Origin: CAWCDJ01 sp963796485
GTDB taxonomy: Bacteria > Acidobacteriota > Terriglobia > Bryobacterales > Bryobacteraceae
DNA: 64,000 nucleotides
NCBI GenBank assembly: GCA_963796485.1
Contig: CAWCLV010000001.1
Location: 1,860,001 to 1,924,000 of the forward strand
Direction of reading: 5' to 3'
Position numbers and translations under genes: made by a program. Numbering within the stretch: the first letter of the stretch is position 1; each line of letters starts with the position of its first letter. Shown here one piece after another: positions 17,723 to 25,728 of this stretch. The notes beneath the pieces were generated by a model, which saw only the letters and a program-made list of their open reading frames with translations, was not told the origin of the DNA and did not search any database.

Positions 17723-18590
17723 AGCTCTTCTCCATGCGGCGGAAGTAGTAAGCGCCGCCGATCAATATCAGGATGGCCGCCAGCCAGGAAAGCGCGATCA
17801 TCGCCGTGGGCGCCGTCTTGGCGCCCAGCAGCGCCCAGCGAAACGCCTCCACCACCCCCGCCATGGGGTTCAGGCCATACACGATTCGCCATTTCCCCGA
17901 AAGCAGGCTGCTCGGGTACGCGATGGGAGTGGCGAACATCCAGATCTGGGTGAAGAACGGGACCACGTACTTGACGTCGCGGTACTTGACGTTGAACGCC
18001 GAGAGCCACAGGCCGACCCCCAGCGCGGTCACCAGCGCAAGCAGCACGAATGCCGGAAGCCACAGTACATTCACGGTGGGCCGGATTCCGTAGCAAAGCG
18101 ACATGATAATGAGAACGCTGAACGCCAGTGCGAAATCGATCATTCCGGCGCAGACCGTCGCCGTCGGGATCGCCAGCCGGGGAAAGTAGATCTTCTTGAT
18201 GAGATTCGAACTTCCCACGAGACTATCGGAGGACTGCGTCAATCCCTGCGCGAAAAACGTCCAGGGCACCAGCGCGGTATAGCTGAACAACGGGTACGGA
18301 ATTCCGTCCGACGGAACCTTGGCCAGCCTGCCGAAGAACAGGCTGAAGACCAGCATGGTGAATACCGGCTGGATTACAGCCCATGCGGCGCCAAGCAGCG
18401 TCTGCTTGTAACGTACTTTGATGTCCCTCCAGATGAGGAAGTACAAGAGCTCGCGATATTCCCACAATTCCTTCAGGCGGAGAGAGACCCACCCGCTGGA
18501 GGGTTCGATTCGCAGATGGTGCTCTTCCGGACTCGGAATCCCGGGAGTTTCAACCGCGGACAGCGGGTCTTCTTTGGCAGTCGGTGTCAT
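17706..18590 (-). CDS. wzm: ABC-2 type polysaccharide export permease, Wzm-like
   Basis: A 294-residue inner-membrane permease with six predicted helices. It carries the hallmark LIWRDIKVRYKQTLLGAAWA near residue 50 and KIYFPRLAIPTATV in the middle. A YRDVKYVVPFFTQIWMFATP segment lies before the last helices. This is the membrane partner of the Wzt-like ATPase at 7052-8305. It moves a finished undecaprenyl-linked glycan across the inner membrane. The two subunit genes are separated by about 9.4 kb of biosynthetic genes, which is unusual because they are normally adjacent. Confidence 0.92.
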   Translation of the reverse strand: MTPTAKEDPLSAVETPGIPSPEEHHLRIEPSSGWVSLRLKELWEYRELLYFLIWRDIKVRYKQTLLGAAWAVIQPVFTMLVFSLFFGRLAKVPSDGIPYPLFSYTALVPWTFFAQGLTQSSDSLVGSSNLIKKIYFPRLAIPTATVCAGMIDFALAFSVLIIMSLCYGIRPTVNVLWLPAFVLLALVTALGVGLWLSAFNVKYRDVKYVVPFFTQIWMFATPIAYPSSLLSGKWRIVYGLNPMAGVVEAFRWALLGAKTAPTAMIALSWLAAILILIGGAYYFRRMEKSFADIV

Positions 18591-18593
18591 AAC

Positions 18594-20516
18594 CTAAGAG
18601 GCGGCCGTCGTGTGAATCGGTTCGGTGTCGGAGTCCAGGGCCTCGCGCCAAACGCCCATCGGGTTGTATTCGGGGACGAGGCGCTTAAGGTGCGCGATAA
18701 TCGCCGGCTCGGCTTCCCGCATCACCAGTCCCTGGAGGCCGTTGAGCCATACTTCCATTTCCTCGCGGCTCTTCCGCGGGCCGCCGAAGATCCGTATCTT
18801 GTCGTGGTAGGTGGGCATGTGGCTTTCGCCTTCGAGTGCGATTTCCTCGAACAGCTTCTCGCCGGGGCGCAATCCGGTGTACCGGATTTCGATATCCACG
18901 TCGGGCTCATGCCCGGACAGCCGGATCATGTTCCGCGCCAGGTTTACGATCTGCACCGGCTCCCCCATATCCAGCACGAAAATCTCCGACCCCTTGCCCA
19001 TGGTGGATGCCTGAAGCACCAGTTGCACCGCCTCCGGAATGGTCATGAAATAGCGGCGCATCTCGGGATGAGTGACGGTCACCGGTCCTCCGGCGGCGAT
19101 CTGCTGCTTGAAGAGCGGCACGACACTGCCGTTGCTGCCGAGCACGTTGCCGAAACGGACCGAAACGCATTTCGTCGCCGAGCCTTCGTCCGGAGTCGGC
19201 AGCGCGGAGACCAGCAACTCCGCCACCCGTTTCGTCAGGCCCATGATGTTGGTCGGGTTGACGGCCTTATCCGAGGAGATCATGAGAAAATCGCTGACAC
19301 CGTGCAGACAAGCCGCGCGAACGACGTTGGAAGTTCCGAGGATGTTGTTCTTCACCGCTTCGAGCAGGTGCGATTCCATCACCGGCACGTGCTTGTAAGC
19401 CGCCGCGTGAAAGACGGAGTTCACTTCATGGCGGCGTATCGCATTTTCGACGCTCGCCATTTCGCGGATATCGGCAATCACGGGAACGACGTTCAGCCGC
19501 GGGTAGCGGTCGCTCAACTCCCGGTGGATGCGGAACAGATCGCTCTCCCCCCGCTCCAGAATCACCAGCCGCTCCGGGCCGAATGAGGCCACCTGCCGGC
19601 AAAGTTCCGAACCGATCGAGCCGCCGCCGCCCGTGACCATCACCGACCGGCCCTCGATCGACTCCCGGATGAGGGTCTCCTCCAGCCGCACGGGCTCGCG
19701 GCCCAGCAGGTCTTCCACCGAAACATCGCGGATCTGGCTGGTCAGGACCCTGCCGCTCAGCAACTCGCCCATACCCGGAATCGTCTTGCAAACCACTCCG
19801 GCCGCGCGGCAATTCGAGATCGCCTCGTTCATCGCACGGCCGCCCGCCGAAGGCATAGCGATTACGATCTCGTCCACGTCGCCCGACCTGCGCAGCCGGT
19901 CCACGATGAGGGAGGCGCTGCGTCCCGATCCGAGCACCGGAACGTTCATGACGCTGGTGCCGTACTTCCTCCGGTCGTCGTCCAGAAAACCGAGCACGTG
20001 ATAGCCGAGCTTCGGATTGCTTCGCACCTCCTTGAGCAGCGTGACTCCGGCGGCGCCCGCCCCGTAAATCAGAACGCGCTTGCGGTCGCGGCGCGGAGAC
20101 CGGCGCGCGGTCCGCTCAAACCAGGTTCGCGATACAAGCCTCAGACCCACGGTGGCCAGCAGGCATACCAAAAAGTCGATGCCATACACGGAGCGCGGGA
20201 AGCCTGTGCCGATCGCCACAAGAACCGTCAACGACCACAGTGCCGAGCCGGCCACGTTTGCGAACAGCAGATTGTAGACATCGGGAATTCCCGCATAGCG
20301 CCACTCCGCCCGGTTACTCCCTGCCAGATGAAACACGGCCAGTTTGACGGCCAGCGCCAGAAGAATGCCGTACCACAGGTGCATTTTCTCCGAGGGCGGA
20401 AGAGCGTACTCAAACCGCAACAGGAAGGCCAGCAGAACCGATGTGGCGATGGCGCCGGCCAATACAAACGAAGTCAAGACGCGGTGAAACTTACGAACCG
20501 TTAGTAGGGGTCCCAT
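18594..20516 (-). CDS. membrane nucleoside-diphosphate-sugar 4,6-dehydratase, CapD/WbpM/PglF-like
   Basis: A 640-residue protein. About four N-terminal membrane helices are followed by a CoA-binding-like Rossmann domain (RVLIYGAGAAGVTLLKEV), then the catalytic SDR domain (SVMVTGGGGSIGSELCRQV). The active site reads LMISSDKAVNPTNIMGLTKR, the form seen in large inverting 4,6-dehydratases. It probably converts UDP-GlcNAc to the 4-keto-6-deoxy sugar that the next gene's aminotransferase uses. It lies 7 bp upstream-adjacent to that aminotransferase gene and 3 bp from the permease gene. The exact stereochemistry cannot be read. Confidence 0.9.
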   Translation of the reverse strand: MGPLLTVRKFHRVLTSFVLAGAIATSVLLAFLLRFEYALPPSEKMHLWYGILLALAVKLAVFHLAGSNRAEWRYAGIPDVYNLLFANVAGSALWSLTVLVAIGTGFPRSVYGIDFLVCLLATVGLRLVSRTWFERTARRSPRRDRKRVLIYGAGAAGVTLLKEVRSNPKLGYHVLGFLDDDRRKYGTSVMNVPVLGSGRSASLIVDRLRRSGDVDEIVIAMPSAGGRAMNEAISNCRAAGVVCKTIPGMGELLSGRVLTSQIRDVSVEDLLGREPVRLEETLIRESIEGRSVMVTGGGGSIGSELCRQVASFGPERLVILERGESDLFRIHRELSDRYPRLNVVPVIADIREMASVENAIRRHEVNSVFHAAAYKHVPVMESHLLEAVKNNILGTSNVVRAACLHGVSDFLMISSDKAVNPTNIMGLTKRVAELLVSALPTPDEGSATKCVSVRFGNVLGSNGSVVPLFKQQIAAGGPVTVTHPEMRRYFMTIPEAVQLVLQASTMGKGSEIFVLDMGEPVQIVNLARNMIRLSGHEPDVDIEIRYTGLRPGEKLFEEIALEGESHMPTYHDKIRIFGGPRKSREEMEVWLNGLQGLVMREAEPAIIAHLKRLVPEYNPMGVWREALDSDTEPIHTTAAS

Positions 20517-20523
20517 GGTTTGC

Positions 20524-21729
20524 CTAAGTGTTCTCGATGGATCCCGCAGCGAATCTGCGGCGCCGGGCGGCCGAACGCGCGATCTCCTTTACGGAATCCG
20601 CGACGTAGCGAACCTCTTCGACGGTCATGCCGGGATAAAGTGGAAGCGAGATCAGCCGCGGATAGATCGCCATCGCCCGCGGACAGGCGTTTCGTTCCAT
20701 GGCGGCCCACCGGGCGAAGAAGGGATGCAGCGGTATCGGGATGAAGTGCACGCTGGTGCCGATCCCGCGGCTTCGCAACTCCGTGATGAACTCGTCGCGC
20801 CCGATCGCGATCTTCTCCAGGTTCAACCGGATCGCATACAGGTGCCACGCGTGCCGGCCGTAATCGCAGTCCGGAGGCGCCTCCACCTCTTCGCAGGACG
20901 CAAACTGCCGGCTGTAGATCCCGGCATACGCCGCGCGCAGCGAATGGAACCTCTCGAGTTTTGCCAGCTGGTGGATCCCGATCGCCGACTGTAAGTCGCT
21001 CAGGTTGTACTTGAAGCCGGGCTCCAGCACTTCGTAGTACCAGTTGCCTTTCTCGGTATAGCGATTCCAGGCGTCCTTGTTAATGCCGTGCAGGCAGAGA
21101 ACCCGCATTCTCTCCGCCAACTCGCCCCGGTTGGTCACGACCATCCCGCCTTCGCCCGTGGTCATGTTCTTAGTGGCGTAAAAACTGAATGCGACCGCAT
21201 CGCTCGGCGTGCCCGCCGCTCCCAGCGGCTTGTCCAGGTAGCGGGTTTCGGCAGCGTGCGCCGCATCTTCCACCACCACCAGATGGTTCCGCTTGGCCAA
21301 GTCCCATATCTCATCCATGCGGCACGGAAACCCCGCCAGATGAACCGGGATGATAGCGCGGGTCCGCGGCGTGATCCGCCGGGCGATACTTTCAGGGTCG
21401 ATATTTCCGTCCGGCAGGACATCCGCCAGTACCGGCTCCGCGCCCACGTGCAGGATGGTGTTGACGGTCGCGCAGAAGGTCAGCGGAGTCGTGATCACCT
21501 CGGCGCCTTCGCCCACGCCCGCGGCCGCGAGCGCAAGATGCAGTCCGGATGTGCACGAGTTGACCGCCTGTGCGTGGCCGGCTCCCGTATAGGACGCGAA
21601 GGCCCGCTCCAGGCGCGCGGTCCGGTCGCCCGTAGTCAACCAGCCCGAACGAAGCGTGTCCGTAACCTCGGCGATCTCCTCCTCGCCGATCGACGGGCGG
21701 TGGAAGGGAATGAATTTACGTTCAGCCAT
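20524..21729 (-). CDS. DegT/DnrJ/EryC1-type PLP sugar aminotransferase
   Basis: A 401-residue PLP-dependent enzyme that converts a 4-keto sugar nucleotide to a 4-amino sugar. The N-terminus is FIPFHRPSIGEEEIAEV. The substrate loop is VNSCTSGLHLALAAAG, the Asp region VVVEDAAHAAETRY, and the PLP Lys lies in FSFYATKNMTTGEGGM. ATG at 21729 shares its A with the preceding TGA (TGATG), and AAGGAA lies upstream at good spacing, which fixes the start. With the CapD-like dehydratase it can supply UDP-4-amino-4,6-dideoxy-GlcNAc, a precursor of bacillosamine or legionaminic acid. Confidence 0.92.
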   Translation of the reverse strand: MAERKFIPFHRPSIGEEEIAEVTDTLRSGWLTTGDRTARLERAFASYTGAGHAQAVNSCTSGLHLALAAAGVGEGAEVITTPLTFCATVNTILHVGAEPVLADVLPDGNIDPESIARRITPRTRAIIPVHLAGFPCRMDEIWDLAKRNHLVVVEDAAHAAETRYLDKPLGAAGTPSDAVAFSFYATKNMTTGEGGMVVTNRGELAERMRVLCLHGINKDAWNRYTEKGNWYYEVLEPGFKYNLSDLQSAIGIHQLAKLERFHSLRAAYAGIYSRQFASCEEVEAPPDCDYGRHAWHLYAIRLNLEKIAIGRDEFITELRSRGIGTSVHFIPIPLHPFFARWAAMERNACPRAMAIYPRLISLPLYPGMTVEEVRYVADSVKEIARSAARRRRFAAGSIENT

Positions 21730-22364
21730 CAACTGTTCCTTGGTAAGATCGACTGCTTGACGGCACACGCGTCGAACCGGCCCGGCCAGAAGCTGTGGCG
21801 GATGGTCAACATCAGCAGCTTCAAGTCGCTGATCGGCGAACGCCGTTCCAGGTACTCGAGATTGAGCGCCAGTTTTGCGGGCAGAACGGATTCCCGATAA
21901 GCGCGCTCCGGATCGTCGAAGCCCGCCAGAATGGTCTCTTCGTCGCGATAGACCAGCGTCGCCAGGTCCGTCAGCCCGGGCCTCACAAGGTGCACGCGTT
22001 TCCACATAGGGTCGGCCGGGTCCACGTAGCGCGGCACTTCCGGCCTCGGCCCGACCAGGCCCATATCGCCGCGCAAGACGTTCCACAACTGCGGCAACTC
22101 GTCGAGCTTGTATCGCCGCAGCACGCGGCCAGTCGGGGTCACCCGGCTATCGCCGCCGGCGGTTACTTCCACTCCTCCGCAACCTGTCTGCATGGACCGG
22201 AACTTCAGAATCGTGAAGGGCGCGCCGTACCTCCCAATCCTGCGCTGCCGGTAAATTACGGGACGACCGTCGGCCAGCAGGATCGCCAGCGCGATCGCCG
22301 CAAGAAGCGGCAGCGCGATCGCCAACAGTCCGGCCGAGATCGAAAAGTCCCAGACCCTCTGCAT
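21729..22364 (-). CDS. initiating sugar-phosphate transferase (bacterial sugar transferase family)
   Basis: A 211-residue monotopic phosphoglycosyl transferase that starts glycan assembly by moving a sugar phosphate to undecaprenyl phosphate. It has one N-terminal re-entrant membrane helix (SAGLLAIALPLLAAIALAIL). The catalytic block is YRQRRIGRYGAPFTILKFRS, with RRYKLDELPQLWNVLRGDM and GLVGPRPEVPRYV after it. ATG at 22364 starts the protein exactly where the family usually begins; the open frame continues upstream through a hairpin repeat and is not believed. Its small size (no WbaP membrane domain) matches the PglC/EpsL class, which often uses UDP-diNAcBac-type sugars. Confidence 0.9.
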   Translation of the reverse strand: MQRVWDFSISAGLLAIALPLLAAIALAILLADGRPVIYRQRRIGRYGAPFTILKFRSMQTGCGGVEVTAGGDSRVTPTGRVLRRYKLDELPQLWNVLRGDMGLVGPRPEVPRYVDPADPMWKRVHLVRPGLTDLATLVYRDEETILAGFDDPERAYRESVLPAKLALNLEYLERRSPISDLKLLMLTIRHSFWPGRFDACAVKQSILPRNS

Positions 22365-22388
22365 GGCTCTAAAGTTGATCTTTGTGAG

Positions 22389-22426
22389 GCGGACGTCCTC
22401 GTCCGCGCCGGACCTCCAGGTCCGGC
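22389..22426. repeat. two tandem perfect hairpins inside the operon
   Basis: The only gap over 100 bp inside the operon (22365-22498) holds two adjacent palindromes. The first is GCGGACG, loop TCCT, CGTCCGC (22389-22406). The second is GCCGGACCT/AGGTCCGGC with a 2-base centre (22407-22426). They could slow, process or partly terminate the transcript between the wzc-like gene and the sugar transferase gene. They could equally be an interspersed palindromic repeat. No U-run follows on either strand. Confidence 0.7.
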
Positions 22427-22498
22427 TGCCGCCTTCGTGCGACAGGCCGGCGTGGAGGTCGGCCGCGGGCCCGAAGGTCCGCCCCGGCATTGGCGTAA

Positions 22499-24772
22499 TT
22501 ATGTCGTGTAGCCGGCGTAACCGGTATATCCGTAGCGCGTCTTGGACTTCAGGTCCCATCCATTGAGAATGGTCCCGAGCACGCGGATGCCGTCGTCCAC
22601 AAGCCGCTCTTTGGCCGCGCGCGCTTCATCGCGGGTTGTCCTCGCCGCGCGAATGACCAGGATCGCCCCATCGGCAAGCTGGCCGAGCACGCGGGCATCG
22701 GAGAGGTAAGACATGGGCGGTGTGTCGATGATCGTCACGTCGAACTCGCTCCTGGCGCGCCCGATGAGTTCGCTCATGCGGCTGGAGTAGAGAAGATTCG
22801 TTATGCTGACGGTGCCTGGACCGCTGGGAAGCACCGAGAGACCCTCGATCAGCGTCTTGCGCGCAAGCGCCTCCACCGGGCAATCCCGCAGGGACGATTT
22901 CTCGCGCAGCAGATCGCTCAAGCCCCAGGTGTTCGGCAGATCGAAGATGTCATGCAAATGCGGTTTGCGCATATCGGCGTCGATCAGGAGCACCCGCTGG
23001 TTGATTTCCGCCAGCGCGATGCCCAGGTTGCTCACCGTGGTGCTCTTCCCCTCTCCGTGCCCTGAACTGGTGATCATGATGACCTGCGCCTTACCCTTTC
23101 CGCTCGCCGCGAGGATGGAAGTCAGCGCATTCCGATAGGCTTCCGCCAGCAGCGAGGGCCGGTCCTGCCAGGTCACGAGCTCCAGCCTCGGCTTCTGCCC
23201 CGCCGTGCCGCCGCCGCTCTTCAGCGAGACGACGCTCGGCAGCAGGCTCTGTTCCGAAACCGAGTTGCGCGCGGGGATCACTCCCAGCTCCGGCACCCGG
23301 AGGTGGACCGGCGCTTCGCCCGGCGCGCGCAGGCTGCGGTTGATGAACTCACCCGCAAATACAAAACCGAAGGCCAGCGCCAAACCCGAAGCGAGCCCGG
23401 CCAAACCGTTGCGCAACAGGTCCGGCTTGGAGGGGTGCTTCGGGATTTCCGCCGAATCCACGATCCGCGCGTTCGTGCTTTGCATGGCCGAACCGATCCC
23501 GATCTGCTTGGTCCTCGCCAGCAACTGGTCGTAGACCTGCCGGTTGGTATCCACTTCGCGCTTCAGGATGCTGTAGTTGATGGCCTTGCGGGCCTGTTCG
23601 GACGCCTGCTGCAGTTGTTTCGAGTAGGCCCCCGCCAGCAAACGCTCCCGCCGCGACGCCGCTTCGTACTCACTGCGGATCCGGCCGATGATGTTGGTCC
23701 GCTCCCGCCGCAGCGAGGCTTCGAGTTCATTGATCTGCGCCTGCACCTGGGCGACTTTGTAGTAGGCGGGCGTATACACGGAACTGAGTTCCGCCAGATT
23801 CCGCTTCAAGTCCGCAAGCTTCGCCTGGTCGTCCGCGAGCCGGCTATTGTCCAGAACCTGGGGCAGCGCTTCGACCGGAGTAGTCGAGGCGACTTCGAAC
23901 GCGGACTCCTTGGAGATGCGGTCCGCCTGCGCATCGGAGAGTTCCTTCTGAATCTGCCGCAACTGTTCGTCATCGATGTTCTGGTCGGCCCCTGTAAACA
24001 CCAGGCCGGAATCGCGCGTGTAATTCTGAAGCTGGTTCTCCGAAGCTTCGAGTTTGCCGCGGAGCCCTTCCAACTGGCGGGTCAGCCAGTCGGACGTCTT
24101 CTGCGCGGTCTGCCAGACCGCCTCCATACTGTAGTCGACGTACTCCGATGCCAACCCATCGGCGAAATCGGCGGCCAGCCGCGGGTTCTCCGAGGAGCAG
24201 ACGATTTCCACGATGCGACTGTTGTCCAGAACCTTGACCTGCGCCTCCACTTTCGGCAAAGGCGTGTGCGGGGGCTTGGTTCCGGCGGCCGCCACGCGAA
24301 ACAGGGAGCGCCATTTTTCGAAACGCCCCGGAACCGTGTATGGGTTCGTCTCCGCCGCCTTCTCCAGTTTCGCCATCACTCTCTTGTGCAGCGAGAGGCT
24401 CTGCAATACCTTGACCTGGGTCTGGAGGTAAGATTCCGCCGTGAACCCGGAGTCGGCATCGCTGAGCCCCATGGCGGCGTCGCCGTTCCGGGCGCTCTCG
24501 AATTCCAGGGTGGTGCGGGCATCATATTCCGGAATCTCGATCATGCTGAACGCAAGACTCGCGGCAACGCCGATGAGGGCCAGAAGAGCGATCATCGACT
24601 TGCGCCCGCGCAACAATTGCCACATCGCCGAGAAGCCGCCGGTGTCTTCCGCCGGCGAGGGAAATGCCTGCAGCGGTTCCAGGTAGACGAGCCCGGTCCC
24701 GCGGATCGGCATCTCCTGCCGGATCACCAGATCTTTGCCGTAGTCGTTTGACGAATGCGCGCTGCTGTCCAC
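22499..24772 (-). CDS. Wzc-like polysaccharide co-polymerase with BY-kinase domain
   Basis: A 757-residue inner-membrane protein that controls glycan export and length. It has an N-terminal Wzz domain between two membrane helices. A long periplasmic coiled coil spans about residues 190-420. A cytoplasmic tyrosine kinase follows, with Walker A SSGHGEGKSTTVSNLG, A' VLLIDADMRKPHLHD and Walker B VTIIDTPPMS. The C-terminal tyrosine cluster reads RYGYTGYAGYTT. The start is GTG at 24772: GGGGAGG lies 6 bases upstream, whereas an in-frame ATG at 24817 would overlap the wza-like gene. It is unusual beside an ABC exporter. Confidence 0.9.
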   Translation of the reverse strand: MDSSAHSSNDYGKDLVIRQEMPIRGTGLVYLEPLQAFPSPAEDTGGFSAMWQLLRGRKSMIALLALIGVAASLAFSMIEIPEYDARTTLEFESARNGDAAMGLSDADSGFTAESYLQTQVKVLQSLSLHKRVMAKLEKAAETNPYTVPGRFEKWRSLFRVAAAGTKPPHTPLPKVEAQVKVLDNSRIVEIVCSSENPRLAADFADGLASEYVDYSMEAVWQTAQKTSDWLTRQLEGLRGKLEASENQLQNYTRDSGLVFTGADQNIDDEQLRQIQKELSDAQADRISKESAFEVASTTPVEALPQVLDNSRLADDQAKLADLKRNLAELSSVYTPAYYKVAQVQAQINELEASLRRERTNIIGRIRSEYEAASRRERLLAGAYSKQLQQASEQARKAINYSILKREVDTNRQVYDQLLARTKQIGIGSAMQSTNARIVDSAEIPKHPSKPDLLRNGLAGLASGLALAFGFVFAGEFINRSLRAPGEAPVHLRVPELGVIPARNSVSEQSLLPSVVSLKSGGGTAGQKPRLELVTWQDRPSLLAEAYRNALTSILAASGKGKAQVIMITSSGHGEGKSTTVSNLGIALAEINQRVLLIDADMRKPHLHDIFDLPNTWGLSDLLREKSSLRDCPVEALARKTLIEGLSVLPSGPGTVSITNLLYSSRMSELIGRARSEFDVTIIDTPPMSYLSDARVLGQLADGAILVIRAARTTRDEARAAKERLVDDGIRVLGTILNGWDLKSKTRYGYTGYAGYTT

Positions 24773-24791
24773 GATATGCCTCCCCGGTTGT

Positions 24792-25715
24792 TTAAAATCT
24801 GCCCAGTATGTACACACTGGACGTAATGGCTGTCGTCGACATCGTCTGCAGGTAGGTAGAAATGTCGCTCGAGGGGATGATCACCACATCTCCGTCCGAG
24901 AGCAATATGTCCTTGGCTTTTCCCGACATAATTTTTTTGAGATTCACATAGGCGAACGCGGTCTCCCGGCCGCTGGAATCGATGTGCCGGATTACCGTTT
25001 TGCCGGGCGAGGCAATATGCGTCATGCCGCCGGCCATGGCCAGCGCCTTACTCAGCGACACGGTATCCTGCGATGCCAGTTCGATGGCCCCGGGCCGGTT
25101 CACTTCCCCGGCGATGAACACCATCCGGGGCTTCTGCTGCTTCGCCACCGTCACCACATCGAACGGTTGAACCGTAACCGAGGCGGCTTCGCCGTGTCCG
25201 CGGATGACATCTTCCAGGGGAAGTTGCAGCGTGCTGTACTTGCCGTCCCGCGATTCCACCGCCTTAGGGTTATGAATCGGCCCGTTCGATGCATACCGGG
25301 TCAGAGTCACGGTGGGGCCTGCATCCTTCGGTCCCCCGGCCTGAACCAGCACACCGAATAGAGATGTCGGGCCCTCCACCTGAATTACCCCCGGCTTTTC
25401 GACGGCGCCCGAGACCGTCACCGGATGGCTGCGAAAATCGCTCACAAACACGGTGACCTGGGGATCTTTGACAAATTTCCTGAGCCGCGTGGAGATTTCG
25501 GCCTGCAACTGTTCCGCCGACATTCCCGATGCCGGAATTCTGCCCAAAAGGGGAAGCGTCAGGTCGCCGTCCTCCCCAACCCGCCAGGGCTTGCTGATTT
25601 CATCGACGTTGAGGGCCGTGATCGTAACCGTATCGTCGGGTCCGATCACGCCCCGCCCGAGGCTGCTGCCCAAGGCCGCAGCCGAAAGCATGGACAGGAT
25701 CACTACCGTTCGCAT
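24792..25715 (-). CDS. polysaccharide export outer-membrane protein, Wza/OPX-like
   Basis: A 307-residue exported protein with an N-terminal signal peptide (MRTVVILSMLSAAALGSS). The poly_export domain follows: IGPDDTVTITALNVDEISKP, then LPLLGRIPASGMSAEQLQ. Two or three SLBB domains follow (VTVSGAVEKPGVIQV and VFIAGEVNRPGAIEL). No lipobox Cys is visible at the signal-peptide end, unlike classical Wza. It forms the periplasmic/outer-membrane part of the export channel with the Wzc-like protein encoded 19 bp downstream. Confidence 0.88.
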   Translation of the reverse strand: MRTVVILSMLSAAALGSSLGRGVIGPDDTVTITALNVDEISKPWRVGEDGDLTLPLLGRIPASGMSAEQLQAEISTRLRKFVKDPQVTVFVSDFRSHPVTVSGAVEKPGVIQVEGPTSLFGVLVQAGGPKDAGPTVTLTRYASNGPIHNPKAVESRDGKYSTLQLPLEDVIRGHGEAASVTVQPFDVVTVAKQQKPRMVFIAGEVNRPGAIELASQDTVSLSKALAMAGGMTHIASPGKTVIRHIDSSGRETAFAYVNLKKIMSGKAKDILLSDGDVVIIPSSDISTYLQTMSTTAITSSVYILGRF

Positions 25716-25728
25716 AATGCTCGCCCGA

